Positions 13,058 to 21,503 of a stretch of DNA of 64,000 nt are shown in pieces. Source of the stretch: Pseudomonas putida (GTDB lineage Bacteria; Pseudomonadota; Gammaproteobacteria; Pseudomonadales; Pseudomonadaceae); NCBI GenBank assembly GCA_041879295.1, contig CP047152.1, forward strand, positions 1 to 64,000, read 5' to 3'. The first letter of the stretch is position 1, and each line of letters starts with the position of its first letter. Under the pieces are notes generated by a model. The model was not told the DNA's origin, ran no database searches, and was given only the letters and a program-made list of their open reading frames with translations. Position numbers and translations under genes: made by a program.

Positions 13058-13189
13058 TAGAGAATTAAAACTGTCGCTAGAGGGTCCCGTCTTTCGCGGC
13101 CTGCAGCCATTTGGAGAGGAAACGCAAAACTGTCGCAATCACCCAAAACGCCGGTTCAGACTGATTCGCTAGAGAATTAAAACTGTCGC
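13058..13189 (+). repeat. Three direct repeats of an AAAACTGTCGC motif
   Basis: TAGAGAATTAAAACTGTCGC occurs identically at 13058-13077 and 13170-13189, 112 bp apart. A partial copy ending in AAAACTGTCGC lies between at 13126-13136. All three point the same way. Arrays of about 20-bp direct repeats are how TnsB-type transposases mark transposon ends, so this may be an end, or the scar of an end, of the Tn7-like element. No gene was found in 12958-13328. Confidence 0.7.
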
Positions 13190-13246
13190 AGCCTGAAACG
13201 ACGCGGCTTTCACGTGTATTCAGAGCCATCATTATCGATAGCCTGC

Positions 13247-13260
13247 TTACAAACATGTAA
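13247..13260. promoter_or_regulatory. TTACA-N4-TGTAA box before the first DUF2790 gene
   Basis: TTACAAACATGTAA is a perfect example of the palindrome used by copper- and zinc-responsive OmpR-type regulators (CopR/CzcR) in Pseudomonas. It lies 68 bp upstream of the ATG at 13329. The same motif stands in front of copA and other metal genes in this window. Confidence 0.75.
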
Positions 13261-13328
13261 TTCCTGGATCACGTGGATGACAGCTCCCAGTCGGTAAGCT
13301 TCACTCATGTCTTCATGGAGTAACAGAA

Positions 13329-13661
13329 ATGAACACCGCTAAAAGCATTGCCGCCCTCATGCTCGTAATCGCCTCCTCATCCGCTTTAGCTGAAGGAGGA
13401 TCTGATCGCTTACACGGAAAGATGATTCAGGCAAATGAGCAAGCAATGCGTGCCTACGCCGCTGCCAATGGAAAAAAACCACCTGAAGTGATCCATTATC
13501 GCTACGGAATGAAACTGGATGTGGCGAGAGTTATCAGTATGACTTCGCTCAAAGGTAGCTGCGACGTGATGCCGACACAGATGAATTACGAGGACTCAAC
13601 AGGTGAGTTGAAAATCCTCGAATATCGCTCTGCTGGAATTAACTGTAGAGGTCAAAACTGA
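13329..13661 (+). CDS. DUF2790-family small secreted protein, copy 1
   Basis: The 110-residue product begins with a signal peptide ending ALA/EGG near residue 21. It carries the DUF2790 pattern YGMKLDVARV near 59-68, a cysteine (C78), the YEDSTGEL stretch and a second cysteine near the C-terminus (C107), probably a disulfide pair. The family has no established biochemical role and in pseudomonads is often metal-regulated. GGAG before the ATG supports the start. Two relatives lie at 47536 and 61386. The upstream TTACA box suggests control by CopR or CzcR. Confidence 0.85.
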   Translation: MNTAKSIAALMLVIASSSALAEGGSDRLHGKMIQANEQAMRAYAAANGKKPPEVIHYRYGMKLDVARVISMTSLKGSCDVMPTQMNYEDSTGELKILEYRSAGINCRGQN

Positions 13662-13698
13662 CCGAAGGGACAGGGTAAGTCTTGGAGTAAGCTGACCA

Positions 13699-13720
13699 CG
13701 ACCAGCGCTGCAGCTGGTCG
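13699..13720. terminator. Hairpin between convergent genes
   Basis: CGACCAGC and GCTGGTCG form a perfect 8-bp stem with a 6-base loop. It lies between the plus-strand DUF2790 gene and the minus-strand copper operon. There is no T-run on either side, so terminator function is a guess. Confidence 0.35.
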
Positions 13721-13758
13721 GCTGGCCGGCAGAAGCCCTTCCCCCGGGGCATCTTGCA

Positions 13759-14214
13759 TTACGTGTCAGGATAACTGGCAACTACTTGATCGTCCCCACT
13801 CTTGGTGAGGCCGATGACTTGATAGGCGTGTTTCATGCCATCAACCTCCATACCTGGTGAGCCAGCGGGCATGCCAGGTACCGCGACGCCTGCCAGGTCG
13901 TTGCGCTTTATGAGCTCCTGCACCTGGGCTGCGGGGACGTGACCTTCCACAAACTTGCCATCGATAACCGCGGTGTGACACGAAGCCAGCCTCGGAGCTA
14001 CTCCTAGCTCTTGCTTCACCGCCCTCATGTCCGTTTCAACGTGGTCGACGACCTTGAAGCCGTTTGCCTCCAAGTGCGCTATCCATTTCTTACAGCAACC
14101 GCAATTAGCGTCCCGGTGCACATCGATAGTCAGGGGCTCCGCAGCAAAGGCGGCTGAGGCGATTAGAAGTGACGCTGCGGTACTTAAACCGAGGAAGCGG
14201 CGCTTACTTGTCAT
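13759..14214 (-). CDS. copG: DUF411 periplasmic metal-binding protein (CopG-like)
   Basis: Members of DUF411 bind copper through a CGCC motif and occur in copper resistance operons. The 151-residue product starts with a basic signal region (MTSKRRFLGLSTAASLL) and has the motif DANCGCCKKW soon after the mature start. The ATG at 14214 was chosen because it begins the signal peptide; the longer frame adds an implausible leader. It overlaps the upstream cytochrome gene by 11 bp and is the last gene of the minus-strand cop operon. Confidence 0.85.
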   Translation of the reverse strand: MTSKRRFLGLSTAASLLIASAAFAAEPLTIDVHRDANCGCCKKWIAHLEANGFKVVDHVETDMRAVKQELGVAPRLASCHTAVIDGKFVEGHVPAAQVQELIKRNDLAGVAVPGMPAGSPGMEVDGMKHAYQVIGLTKSGDDQVVASYPDT

Positions 14215-14983
14215 GAGTGTGCTCCTTCCCGTCTTTGTGCACATGGGTTTTGGGAGTAGAACCTGTGTGGTGGTCCGAGTGCGCCTCGCCGGACTCGTGT
14301 TCACCGTGGTGCTCCGCTACTGATGAAGACTCCGAATGCGAACTGCCATGATCATGACTTTCCTCAGCCACGCCGTTTGCTGCGGAATCATCATGATTTC
14401 CATGACCTGATTTCGCACCACCGTGTTGGCCTTCATGGTTATGCATATCGCTTTCGCCACCGCCATGTTGGTGACCACCACTGGAAGCGACCATCATCTG
14501 GTACTGCTCAGCATTGAGTTGCGGTAGCTGGTCCAGGAACGCGACGATTCCCCAGATGTACTGGTCGTCCATGCTCTTACCCCAGGCTGGCATGCCTGTC
14601 GCTTTGATACCGTGCTTGATGGTCCAAAACGCAGCAGCAGGGTCACCGCTTACACCTATCTCGGTGAGGTTTGGTGGGGATGGGTATAGGGCTTGGCTGA
14701 GTTCAGTTTTCTCCACCCCTGGCGCGAGGTGGCAACCGATACACATGGCGTTGTAGTTGCCTGCCCCTGCTTGGATGAGAGCAGGATCTTTAAGGTTTGG
14801 CACCTCAATGTCGCTTGCTCGGACTTCAATCGAGCGATCCCGCGCCATGGCCAAAAACGCATGCACAGCGGGGAAGTGTGGGTCGTCCGCACCAACGTTC
14901 ACGAGACCGAAGTAAGCAGCACCTAGCACTGCTGCGCTAGTAACAGCACCTGCCGCCACCAGCGTTGTAATTGTTTTTTTCAT
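14204..14983 (-). CDS. Secreted c-type cytochrome with His-rich tail
   Basis: The 259-residue protein has an N-terminal signal/anchor segment and one haem c site, CIGCH, near residue 83; a GMPAWG methionine at about 132-137 is a likely axial ligand. From about residue 168 the tail is strikingly rich in His, Asp, Glu and Ser (HQHGGGESDMHNHEG), a probable metal-binding extension. Cytochromes of this kind are found in extended copper operons. It lies between copB and the DUF411 gene. A role in electron transfer linked to copper oxidation is inference. Confidence 0.82.
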   Translation of the reverse strand: MKKTITTLVAAGAVTSAAVLGAAYFGLVNVGADDPHFPAVHAFLAMARDRSIEVRASDIEVPNLKDPALIQAGAGNYNAMCIGCHLAPGVEKTELSQALYPSPPNLTEIGVSGDPAAAFWTIKHGIKATGMPAWGKSMDDQYIWGIVAFLDQLPQLNAEQYQMMVASSGGHQHGGGESDMHNHEGQHGGAKSGHGNHDDSAANGVAEESHDHGSSHSESSSVAEHHGEHESGEAHSDHHTGSTPKTHVHKDGKEHTHDK

Positions 14984-14992
14984 GTTGAGTTC

Positions 14993-16108
14993 TCAAAACC
15001 ACATCCGAATACCGGCCACAAAACGAGCTTCGTCCACGTCCCCGCCTTCATCCCGAATGAAATCGGCGGTTTTGCCGTAGGAACGGCTCCAGGTGACACC
15101 TATGTATGGCGCGAACTGGCGAACAATCTCGTACCGTAACCGCAGCCCGACTTCGGTGTTTGCCAGGCCAGAGCCGACGCCGCGTTCCGGGTCGTTCTTG
15201 CCATAAAAGTTGGCCTCAGCGGTTGGCTGAAGAATTAAACGATTGGTTAGCAAGATGTCGTACTCGCCCTCCAGACGGGCAGCGGTTTGACCGTTCTCGC
15301 CGATAAAGGCGGTGGCTTCAGCTTCGAAGTCATACAGGGCCAGGCCCTGAATACCGAACGCAGCCCAGGTCTGCGGATCCTCCGGTTTGAAATCCTGCCG
15401 GACGCCGGCGACAACATCCCACCACGGGCTTACCGAGCGGCCATAGAGGAGCTGCAGCTCAGCATCTTCAGTCACACCATTGGTTCGTTCACCTTCCGAG
15501 CGAATCCAGAGCCTATTGATATCGCCGCCCACCCAGCCGGATGCATCCCAAGCAAGCGTGCTACCTTCATCGGCATCTTGGTATTCCAGTTGGTCTAGCA
15601 AGAAAAAGCTGTTGAACCCGCTGTCATCCATTTTGTGCCCGTCAAGCGGGGGGAAGGCAGCCTGCCGGTCGGCATCAGTCAGCACCGGGATTGGCGTACG
15701 GCTGGTCGGGGTCGGCGAATCAGCGTTCCCGTTTCCCATCGTGGAATGACCCATCGCGCCATGATCCATGCCTTCCATGGACCCGTGATCCATGCCTTTC
15801 ATGCTTCCATGGTCCATCTTGCTGTGGTCCATCGAGGCGGGTTTCGCTTTGGGCTGGCCATGGCCCATTTTGCTGTGATCAACGGGTGCAGGTTGCGTGG
15901 GTTGCTTGCTCGCGCCCATCTGGCTGTGGTCCATGCCCGGCATCGCAGCCTGTGATGAGGCGTGGTCCATCTGCATGGCACCGTGGCCCATTGCCGAGTG
16001 GTCCATTCCGGAATGATCCATTTCAGCGGCGAAGCTGGGCGAAACGCCCAGCACACCTAAAGAAACGGCGAATGCCAGCAGCGATGGTCGTGCAACGCTA
16101 TTGGCCAT
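14993..16108 (-). CDS. copB: Copper resistance outer-membrane protein CopB
   Basis: CopB/PcoB is an outer-membrane barrel that works with the CopA oxidase in periplasmic copper sequestration. The 371-residue product has a signal peptide, a Met/His-rich segment of MDHSKM-like units up to about residue 130, and a C-terminal barrel domain ([14 protein letters not shown] onward) ending in FVAGIRMWF with the terminal aromatic typical of barrels. The ATG at 16108 has AGGGAA upstream and overlaps the preceding gene by 11 bp. It belongs to the copA operon. Confidence 0.93.
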   Translation of the reverse strand: MANSVARPSLLAFAVSLGVLGVSPSFAAEMDHSGMDHSAMGHGAMQMDHASSQAAMPGMDHSQMGASKQPTQPAPVDHSKMGHGQPKAKPASMDHSKMDHGSMKGMDHGSMEGMDHGAMGHSTMGNGNADSPTPTSRTPIPVLTDADRQAAFPPLDGHKMDDSGFNSFFLLDQLEYQDADEGSTLAWDASGWVGGDINRLWIRSEGERTNGVTEDAELQLLYGRSVSPWWDVVAGVRQDFKPEDPQTWAAFGIQGLALYDFEAEATAFIGENGQTAARLEGEYDILLTNRLILQPTAEANFYGKNDPERGVGSGLANTEVGLRLRYEIVRQFAPYIGVTWSRSYGKTADFIRDEGGDVDEARFVAGIRMWF

Positions 16109-16421
16109 TTTTCCCTGCCTTAGCTTTGTCGCTGCCATGCGATTCCATCATTTTGCTGTGATCCATTCCTTCCATGGAACCATGATCCATGCCCTCCATA
16201 GAGCCATGATCCATGCCTTTCATGGAGCCGTGATCCATGCCTTCATGGTTCATGCCCTGGGCTTGCTTGCTCTTCGAGCCGTTCGATTGCGCCGCGTTGG
16301 ACGACTTTTGAGAGTGCTGATCATGGTTGTCACTGGACCAGGAAGACGGGGCGTACACCGCGAGCAGGCCAACCATCGCGGCAGAGAGGAAAAAGGCGCT
16401 TCGTTTCATTGGTTTGCTCAT
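16098..16421 (-). CDS. Small periplasmic Met/His-rich copper-binding protein
   Basis: The product is about 107 residues: a signal peptide followed by a polar Ser/Asn/Lys linker and repeated MDHGSM(K/E)G units. These are the same motif found in copA and copB. It lies between the two with 14 bp to copA and an 11-bp overlap with copB. The ATG at 16421 has GGAG seven bases upstream. It probably buffers copper in the periplasm; no enzymatic domain is visible. Confidence 0.8.
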   Translation of the reverse strand: MSKPMKRSAFFLSAAMVGLLAVYAPSSWSSDNHDQHSQKSSNAAQSNGSKSKQAQGMNHEGMDHGSMKGMDHGSMEGMDHGSMEGMDHSKMMESHGSDKAKAGKNGQ

Positions 16422-16435
16422 CTCGTATCTCCAGT

Positions 16436-18394
16436 TCATTCGTCCACGCGGACTTCTCGGAACATGCCCATCTCCATGTGGTACATGAGGTGACAGTGAT
16501 AGGCCCAGCGCCCGAGTGCATCTGCGGTTACGCGATAGCTTCGTTTCGAGCCAGGCGGCATATCGATCGTGTGTTTTCGCACCATGAAATTGCCGTCCTC
16601 ATCCTCCAGGTCACTCCACATGCCGTGCAGATGGATGGGGTGAGTCATCATGGTGTCGTTGACCAAGGTAATACGCAGGCGCTCGCCGTACTTGAGCCGC
16701 AGCGGCTCTGCGTCAGAAAACTTGATCCCATCGAAGGACCAAGCGAACTTTTCCATATGCCCGGTAAGGTGCAGTTCGATTGTCCGGCCAGGTTCCCGGC
16801 CGTCAGGGTCGATGAAGGTGCTACGCAAATCCGAATACGTGAGAACCCGACGCCCGTTATCGCGAAGCCCGATCCCCGGATCGCTCAGCTTTGGCGTAGG
16901 GGTCATGGTCTGCATATCGACCAGAGGGTTGTTTGTTTCGGAGGCGGGATGGTTCTGCATGGCACCGCTGGCGGCCATATTGCTTTGGTCCATACCGGTC
17001 ATGTTGCCGTGGTCCATGCCAGCCATCTTGCTATGGTCCATACCGGCCATGCTGCCGTGGTCCATGCCAGCCATCTTGCTATGGTCCATACCGGCCATGC
17101 TGCCGTGGTCCATGCCAGCCATCTTGCTATGGTCCATACCGGCCATGCTGCCGTGGTCCATGCCAGCCATCTTGCTATGGTCCATACCGGCCATGCTGCC
17201 GTGGTCCATGCCAGCCATCTTGCTGTGGTCCATACCGGCCATGCTGCCGTGATCCATGCCACCCATGCTGCCGTGGTCCATCCCCATATCACTCATGGAG
17301 ATGAGAGGCCTTGGATCTACAGCCGGCACCGGTGCCTGCAGGCCCTCACGGACAGCCAAGGTACCCCTTGAATAGCCGGTGCGATCCATGGATTGAGCAA
17401 AGATGGTGTAAGCCTGCTCGTTTTCAGGCTCGACAATGACATCGTAGGTTTCAGCAACGGCAATCCGGAATTCATCGATCGACACTGGCTTAACGTACTG
17501 ACCGTCGGCTGCGACAACCGTCATTTTCAAGCCGGGGATCCGCACGTCGAAATAGGTCATCGCCGAGCCATTGATAAAGCGAAGCCGGATTTTCTCCCCT
17601 GGCTTGAAGATTCCCGTCCAGTTCCCATTTGGCGCCTGGCCGTTCATGAGGTAGGTGTAGGTGTGCCCGCTCACGTCAGCGAGATCGGTTGGGCTCATCT
17701 TCATCTCGGCCCACATCTTTCGATCGGCCACAGCAGCAGACCAACTTTTCTCGCTCACGTCGTCGACGAAGTCGCCAACGGTGCGCTTGTGGAAGTTGTA
17801 ATAGTCCGACTGTTTTTTGAGCTTGGACATAACCCGCGCCGGGTCTTCGTCGGTCCAATCACTCAGCATGACGACATAGTCACGATCGTAGGTGAAAGGC
17901 TCTGGATCCTTGGCATCAATCACCAGCGCACCGTAAACACCGACCTGCTCCTGGAAGCCCGAATGGCTGTGGTACCAGTAGGTGCCGTTCTGGTGGACCT
18001 TGAACTTGTACTCGTACATGCCGTCGGGAGCGATGCCATGGAAGCTTAGACCCGGCACGCCGTCCATATTCGCCGGCAGGATGATGCCGTGCCAGTGGAT
18101 GGACGTGTCCTGCTTCAAGCGGTTGCGAACCCGTAGCGTGACCGTGTCGCCTTCGCGCCAACGGAGTATTGGTCCTGGCAGCGAACCGTTGATGGCCATC
18201 GCCGTTCGAGCTGCCCCGGTAATGTTCACCGGGAGCTCCCCGATGTACAGGTCAAAATCGGTGCCGGTCAGTACGTTAGGCTGGCCAGGGCTGGTTACGG
18301 CCCAGACCGGCGCGCGCCACATGCCCAGCCCACCCAGTAGTCCGGTAGCAGCCAGGCCTTTGACGAATGAACGTCTCGTGGTTTTGCTTTGCAT
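16436..18394 (-). CDS. copA: Periplasmic multicopper oxidase CopA
   Basis: CopA/PcoA oxidises Cu(I) and binds extra copper in the periplasm. The 652-residue protein begins with a Tat signal (TTRRSFVKG). It carries the four multicopper oxidase motifs: HWHG, WYHSH, HPIHLHG and [12 protein letters not shown]. Between the second and third lies a long Met/His insert built of tandem [16 protein letters not shown] units, encoded by a 48-bp DNA repeat. The ATG at 18394 was chosen because it starts the Tat signal. A perfect TTACA-N4-TGTAA box lies about 160 bp upstream. Confidence 0.96.
   Translation of the reverse strand: MQSKTTRRSFVKGLAATGLLGGLGMWRAPVWAVTSPGQPNVLTGTDFDLYIGELPVNITGAARTAMAINGSLPGPILRWREGDTVTLRVRNRLKQDTSIHWHGIILPANMDGVPGLSFHGIAPDGMYEYKFKVHQNGTYWYHSHSGFQEQVGVYGALVIDAKDPEPFTYDRDYVVMLSDWTDEDPARVMSKLKKQSDYYNFHKRTVGDFVDDVSEKSWSAAVADRKMWAEMKMSPTDLADVSGHTYTYLMNGQAPNGNWTGIFKPGEKIRLRFINGSAMTYFDVRIPGLKMTVVAADGQYVKPVSIDEFRIAVAETYDVIVEPENEQAYTIFAQSMDRTGYSRGTLAVREGLQAPVPAVDPRPLISMSDMGMDHGSMGGMDHGSMAGMDHSKMAGMDHGSMAGMDHSKMAGMDHGSMAGMDHSKMAGMDHGSMAGMDHSKMAGMDHGSMAGMDHSKMAGMDHGNMTGMDQSNMAASGAMQNHPASETNNPLVDMQTMTPTPKLSDPGIGLRDNGRRVLTYSDLRSTFIDPDGREPGRTIELHLTGHMEKFAWSFDGIKFSDAEPLRLKYGERLRITLVNDTMMTHPIHLHGMWSDLEDEDGNFMVRKHTIDMPPGSKRSYRVTADALGRWAYHCHLMYHMEMGMFREVRVDE
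17021..17260 (-). repeat. 48-bp tandem repeat inside copA, five units
   Basis: Five 48-bp units, at 17021, 17069, 17117, 17165 and 17213, encode 16 residues each (two octapeptides MDHSKMAG and MDHGSMAG). The first four are identical or nearly so; the last has a few substitutions. Degenerate partial units flank the array on both sides. The length is a multiple of three, so unit gain or loss keeps the frame. Confidence 0.95.
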
Positions 18395-18555
18395 GCCGTT
18401 GCGTCCAATCAGGTAGATCGCTGATATCCAGACTGCGGGATCCGCAGCCATCTGGTTTCAATTGAGCTCCCCCAAGCCTCGTAGACTTTCGCCAAAGCAC
18501 AAGGATTGCGGGAGGCAATACCCCGAAAGCTGACATAGTTCAGATTCCGGGGTGA

Positions 18556-18569
18556 TTACATTTCTGTAA
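18556..18569. promoter_or_regulatory. Cop box upstream of copA
   Basis: TTACATTTCTGTAA is a perfect TTACA-N4-TGTAA palindrome between copA (minus strand, start 18394) and the stop of the small gene at 18577. It is the expected CopR binding site for the copA operon. Confidence 0.85.
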
Positions 18570-18576
18570 GCTAAGC

Positions 18577-18783
18577 TCAGCAGCTCTCGTGGCCGGGGTG
18601 CTTTTGGCTTTGGGCGGTAACAGGAGCCTCTGCTTTTTTCTCCTGAGCAACCTGGTAAGCCTGCATGGAAGATGCACGTGCAGCTTCCATCCTGGCGAAG
18701 GTGCGATCCGCGCCGCCTTCAGCCAGGGCGAGGCTCGCCATGCCGAAGGTGACTACCATCACAATCGCTTTGATCATGTTCAT
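18577..18783 (-). CDS. Small periplasmic PtrA-like protein
   Basis: The 68-residue product is a signal peptide (MNMIKAIVMVVTFGMASLALA) followed by a short charged mature segment, EGGADRTFARMEAARAS, and a C-terminus KHPGHESC with a possible metal-binding His/Cys tail. This EGG-(A/F)-(D/E)R-T start after the cleavage site is shared with the protein at 51553 and resembles the PtrA N-terminal family. AGAGGAAA precedes the ATG. It stands upstream of copA on the same strand and diverges from copRS, so copper induction is likely. Confidence 0.75.
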   Translation of the reverse strand: MNMIKAIVMVVTFGMASLALAEGGADRTFARMEAARASSMQAYQVAQEKKAEAPVTAQSQKHPGHESC

Positions 18784-18949
18784 TTGCGTTTCCTCTAAGG
18801 GTCAGTTTCGCCTGATTGGCGCCGTTCACAGTGCTCAAGCTAGCTACCCGGCACTGTCAGCAAGCTGAGCCCGACATTACTTTTCCGTCAGCTTCTGGTT
18901 GGGTGCCTTTTTTGCTGCACACTGAAGGGCATCCAAGGGGGCGCAGCAG

Positions 18950-19627
18950 ATGAAATTACTCGTAGCCGAAGATGAGCCAAAAATCGGGGCCTACCTGCAG
19001 CAAGGGCTGACGGAGGCAGGCTTTACCGTCGATCGTGTGGTCACAGGGACCGACGCGCTGCAATACGCTTTGAGCGAGGCGTATGACCTGCTGATTCTTG
19101 ATGTAATGATGCCGGGGCTAGACGGCTGGGAGGTGCTGCGGATGGTACGTGCGGCAGGGAAAGAGGTCCCAGTCTTGTTTTTGACGGCCCGTGATGGCGT
19201 GGACGATCGCGTGAAAGGGTTAGAACTCGGGGCTGACGATTACCTGGTCAAACCCTTTGCATTCTCGGAACTGCTAGCGCGTGTGCGCACTTTGCTGCGA
19301 AGAGGCAGCAGTGGCTATGCTCAGACCACTATGAAGATGGCTGACCTGGAGGTAGACCTGCTTAAGCGCCGGGCCACCCGAAATGGCAAGCGGATCGACC
19401 TCACAGCCAAGGAGTTCTCCTTACTGGAACTACTCATGCGCCGACGCGGCGAGGTACTGCCGAAGTCCCTGATCGCATCGCAGGTGTGGGATATGAACTT
19501 CGACAGCGACACTAACGTGATCGAGGTTGCTGTTCGTAGGTTGCGGGCCAAGATTGATGACGATTTCGCCCCCAAGCTCATACATACAGTTCGTGGCATG
19601 GGCTATCTGATGGATGTTCCCGAGTAA
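18950..19627 (+). CDS. copR: Copper-responsive OmpR-family response regulator
   Basis: The 225-residue protein has a receiver domain with phospho-acceptor D51 and switch lysine in DDYLVKPF near 97-104. A C-terminal winged helix follows ([26 protein letters not shown]). It activates copper genes from TTACA-N4-TGTAA boxes, one of which lies before copA. The stop overlaps the copS start by one base (TAATG), so the pair is translationally coupled. It diverges from the small gene at 18577 and the cop operon. The name CusR is equally acceptable. Confidence 0.93.
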   Translation: MKLLVAEDEPKIGAYLQQGLTEAGFTVDRVVTGTDALQYALSEAYDLLILDVMMPGLDGWEVLRMVRAAGKEVPVLFLTARDGVDDRVKGLELGADDYLVKPFAFSELLARVRTLLRRGSSGYAQTTMKMADLEVDLLKRRATRNGKRIDLTAKEFSLLELLMRRRGEVLPKSLIASQVWDMNFDSDTNVIEVAVRRLRAKIDDDFAPKLIHTVRGMGYLMDVPE

Positions 19628-21033
19628 TGCGCGCCCAATCGTCGCTCGTTAAACGCCTTACCCTCATGTTCATGTTCGCGGTCATCGCCGTATTGGTCGT
19701 TGCCGGCGTGAGCTTCTACATGCTCAGTCAGCACCATTTCCAGATGCTGGATGAGCAAGCCCTGGCCGAGAAACTCGAATCCACCCGGCACATCCTTTCA
19801 CTTTCAGCAGCACGTGATGAACTTGAGGATCAGGAGCCTCAACTGCGTGCTTTGTTGGGGGCTCATCAGGACCTTTCTGCGGAGATTCTTGATGCTGACG
19901 GTACTGTCCTGTTCTCGGACTCCAAGGCATCCCGCATCCCTGAGCGCTTTAAGCAGGCCTCTTCTGGCGCCGTTTGGGACTGGCAAATCGACTCGCGGAA
20001 CTTCCGGGGGATTACCTCTCAACTGGCTATAGCGCAGGCGCAGGCGCCGGTAACAGTCATGTTGATGCTGGATGTCACCAGCCATGCCCACTTTTTCAAG
20101 ACGCTGCAATGGTGGTTCGGCATTGGCTTGGTCATCAGCGCTCTGGTTAGTGCAGGATTGGGGTGGATCGTGGCCAAGAGCGGTCTTCGGCCGGTTGGGC
20201 AGATCACCAAGGTGGCGACATCCATGTCTGCCCGGTCCCTTCGCGAGCGAATTCCATTGGAGCCCGTGCCGCTTGAATTGCAGGAGCTGATCCTCTCCTT
20301 CAACGGAATGCTTGCACGCCTGGAAGACGCGTTCGTCCGGCTATCAAACTTCTCAGCCGACATCGCACATGAGCTGCGGACTCCGGTAAGTAATCTTCTG
20401 ACGCATACCGAAGTCGTTCTGACCAAAAAACGCGACCTCGATGCCTACGAAGACAACCTCTACTCCAATCTTGAAGACCTCAAGCGCATGTCGCGCATGA
20501 TCGATGACATGCTGTTCCTGGCAAAAGCTGATAACGGCTTGATCATCCCCGAGCAGGTTGATATCGATCTGGTCGGGCTAGTGTCCAGACTGATTGAGTA
20601 CTACCAGCTTGCAGCCGAAGACCGAAGCATTCGGCTTGCCCTTCAAGGCGAAGGTACGATCCGTGGTGACCGGCTAATGATTGACCGGGCGGTTTCCAAC
20701 ATTCTATCCAACGCTTTGCGCTATACCCCCGAAGGCCACGATATCGCCGTCCGGATTGTCGAGGCGGCTGATCAAGTGAACCTGTCCGTCCAGAACAATG
20801 GGGCCACGATTGATCCGGAACATATCAACAAAATCTTCGACCGGTTCTATCGCGCTGACCCTGCAAGGCGGGAAGGAAGCCCAAGCAACGCCGGCTTGGG
20901 TCTGGCCATAACGCGTTCGATCATCGAGGCTCATGGTGGGCGAATTTGGTGTACCTCCGCTGACGGCGTGACGAGTTTTCACATCGCTCTGCCGCACGCC
21001 AAACAATCCACTTCCAAGCCTCAAACGGCTTAA
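19627..21033 (+). CDS. copS: Copper-sensing histidine kinase
   Basis: The 468-residue membrane kinase has TM1 at about 10-33, a periplasmic sensor loop, TM2 at about 163-185, a HAMP region, the H-box FSADIAHELRTPVSNL with H248, and the N and G boxes (NILSNALRY, GLGLAITRSI). The sensor loop should bind Cu or Ag in the periplasm, as in CusS/CopS. It forms an operon with copR and probably reads into the cus genes downstream (36 bp to the next start). Confidence 0.93.
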   Translation: MRAQSSLVKRLTLMFMFAVIAVLVVAGVSFYMLSQHHFQMLDEQALAEKLESTRHILSLSAARDELEDQEPQLRALLGAHQDLSAEILDADGTVLFSDSKASRIPERFKQASSGAVWDWQIDSRNFRGITSQLAIAQAQAPVTVMLMLDVTSHAHFFKTLQWWFGIGLVISALVSAGLGWIVAKSGLRPVGQITKVATSMSARSLRERIPLEPVPLELQELILSFNGMLARLEDAFVRLSNFSADIAHELRTPVSNLLTHTEVVLTKKRDLDAYEDNLYSNLEDLKRMSRMIDDMLFLAKADNGLIIPEQVDIDLVGLVSRLIEYYQLAAEDRSIRLALQGEGTIRGDRLMIDRAVSNILSNALRYTPEGHDIAVRIVEAADQVNLSVQNNGATIDPEHINKIFDRFYRADPARREGSPSNAGLGLAITRSIIEAHGGRIWCTSADGVTSFHIALPHAKQSTSKPQTA

Positions 21034-21069
21034 TGCTCATTTCATGCGTGTAACCTATACTCGGCCATC

Positions 21070-21417
21070 ATGAACCGGCTCCTACGACTGTTCACCATCC
21101 TGCTTCTAATCGCATCGCTTCCTCTCAACGGCATGGCGGGAGTCGACTCAGCCATTGAACCATGTCCCATGCAAACCATGGGGATGGAGATGATGGCGGG
21201 GATGGATCACGATTGTTGCCAGGATACTGATCCAGGATCAGCTGCCGACCACTCCAAAGCCTGCAAAGTGGGCCAGGAGTGTAGAACCGCGAGCACAGTT
21301 CAGGTCGAAATAATTAACCCCACGCTCACCTATTCTGCGCCTAGGCCAGTAGATACCTATGCGGTGAGCCTCGTAAACAGGGCGCCTCCTGACCCTTGGC
21401 GGCCACCCCGCGCCTGA
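21070..21417 (+). CDS. Small secreted Cys/Met/His-containing protein before cusC
   Basis: The 115-residue product has a signal peptide and a mature part with clustered Cys, Met and His (CPMQTMGMEMMAGMDHDCC, then KACKVGQEC). It ends PPDPWRPPRA, a proline-rich tail like that of CzcI/CopL-type proteins encoded beside heavy-metal RND systems. The function is not established. The cysteines and methionines could bind Cu(I). It lies between copS and cusC and is likely cotranscribed with both. Confidence 0.65.
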   Translation: MNRLLRLFTILLLIASLPLNGMAGVDSAIEPCPMQTMGMEMMAGMDHDCCQDTDPGSAADHSKACKVGQECRTASTVQVEIINPTLTYSAPRPVDTYAVSLVNRAPPDPWRPPRA

Positions 21418-21503
21418 TTACCTCTTAAATTCACCCCATCGTCCTGTTTTGCAGCCGGATGATGGCATGCGCTTGCGCGCTGATTTTTTGAGGAATCATT
21501 TCC

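Noticed and set aside
13058..13189. CRISPR array
   Set aside because: Only three repeats, unequal spacing, one copy partial, and no cas genes; a transposase-site array fits better.
16409..17371. Plus-strand open frames of 320 and 200 codons with repeated peptides inside copA
   Set aside because: The repetitive peptides are only the antisense reading of the 48-bp repeat that encodes the Met/His array.
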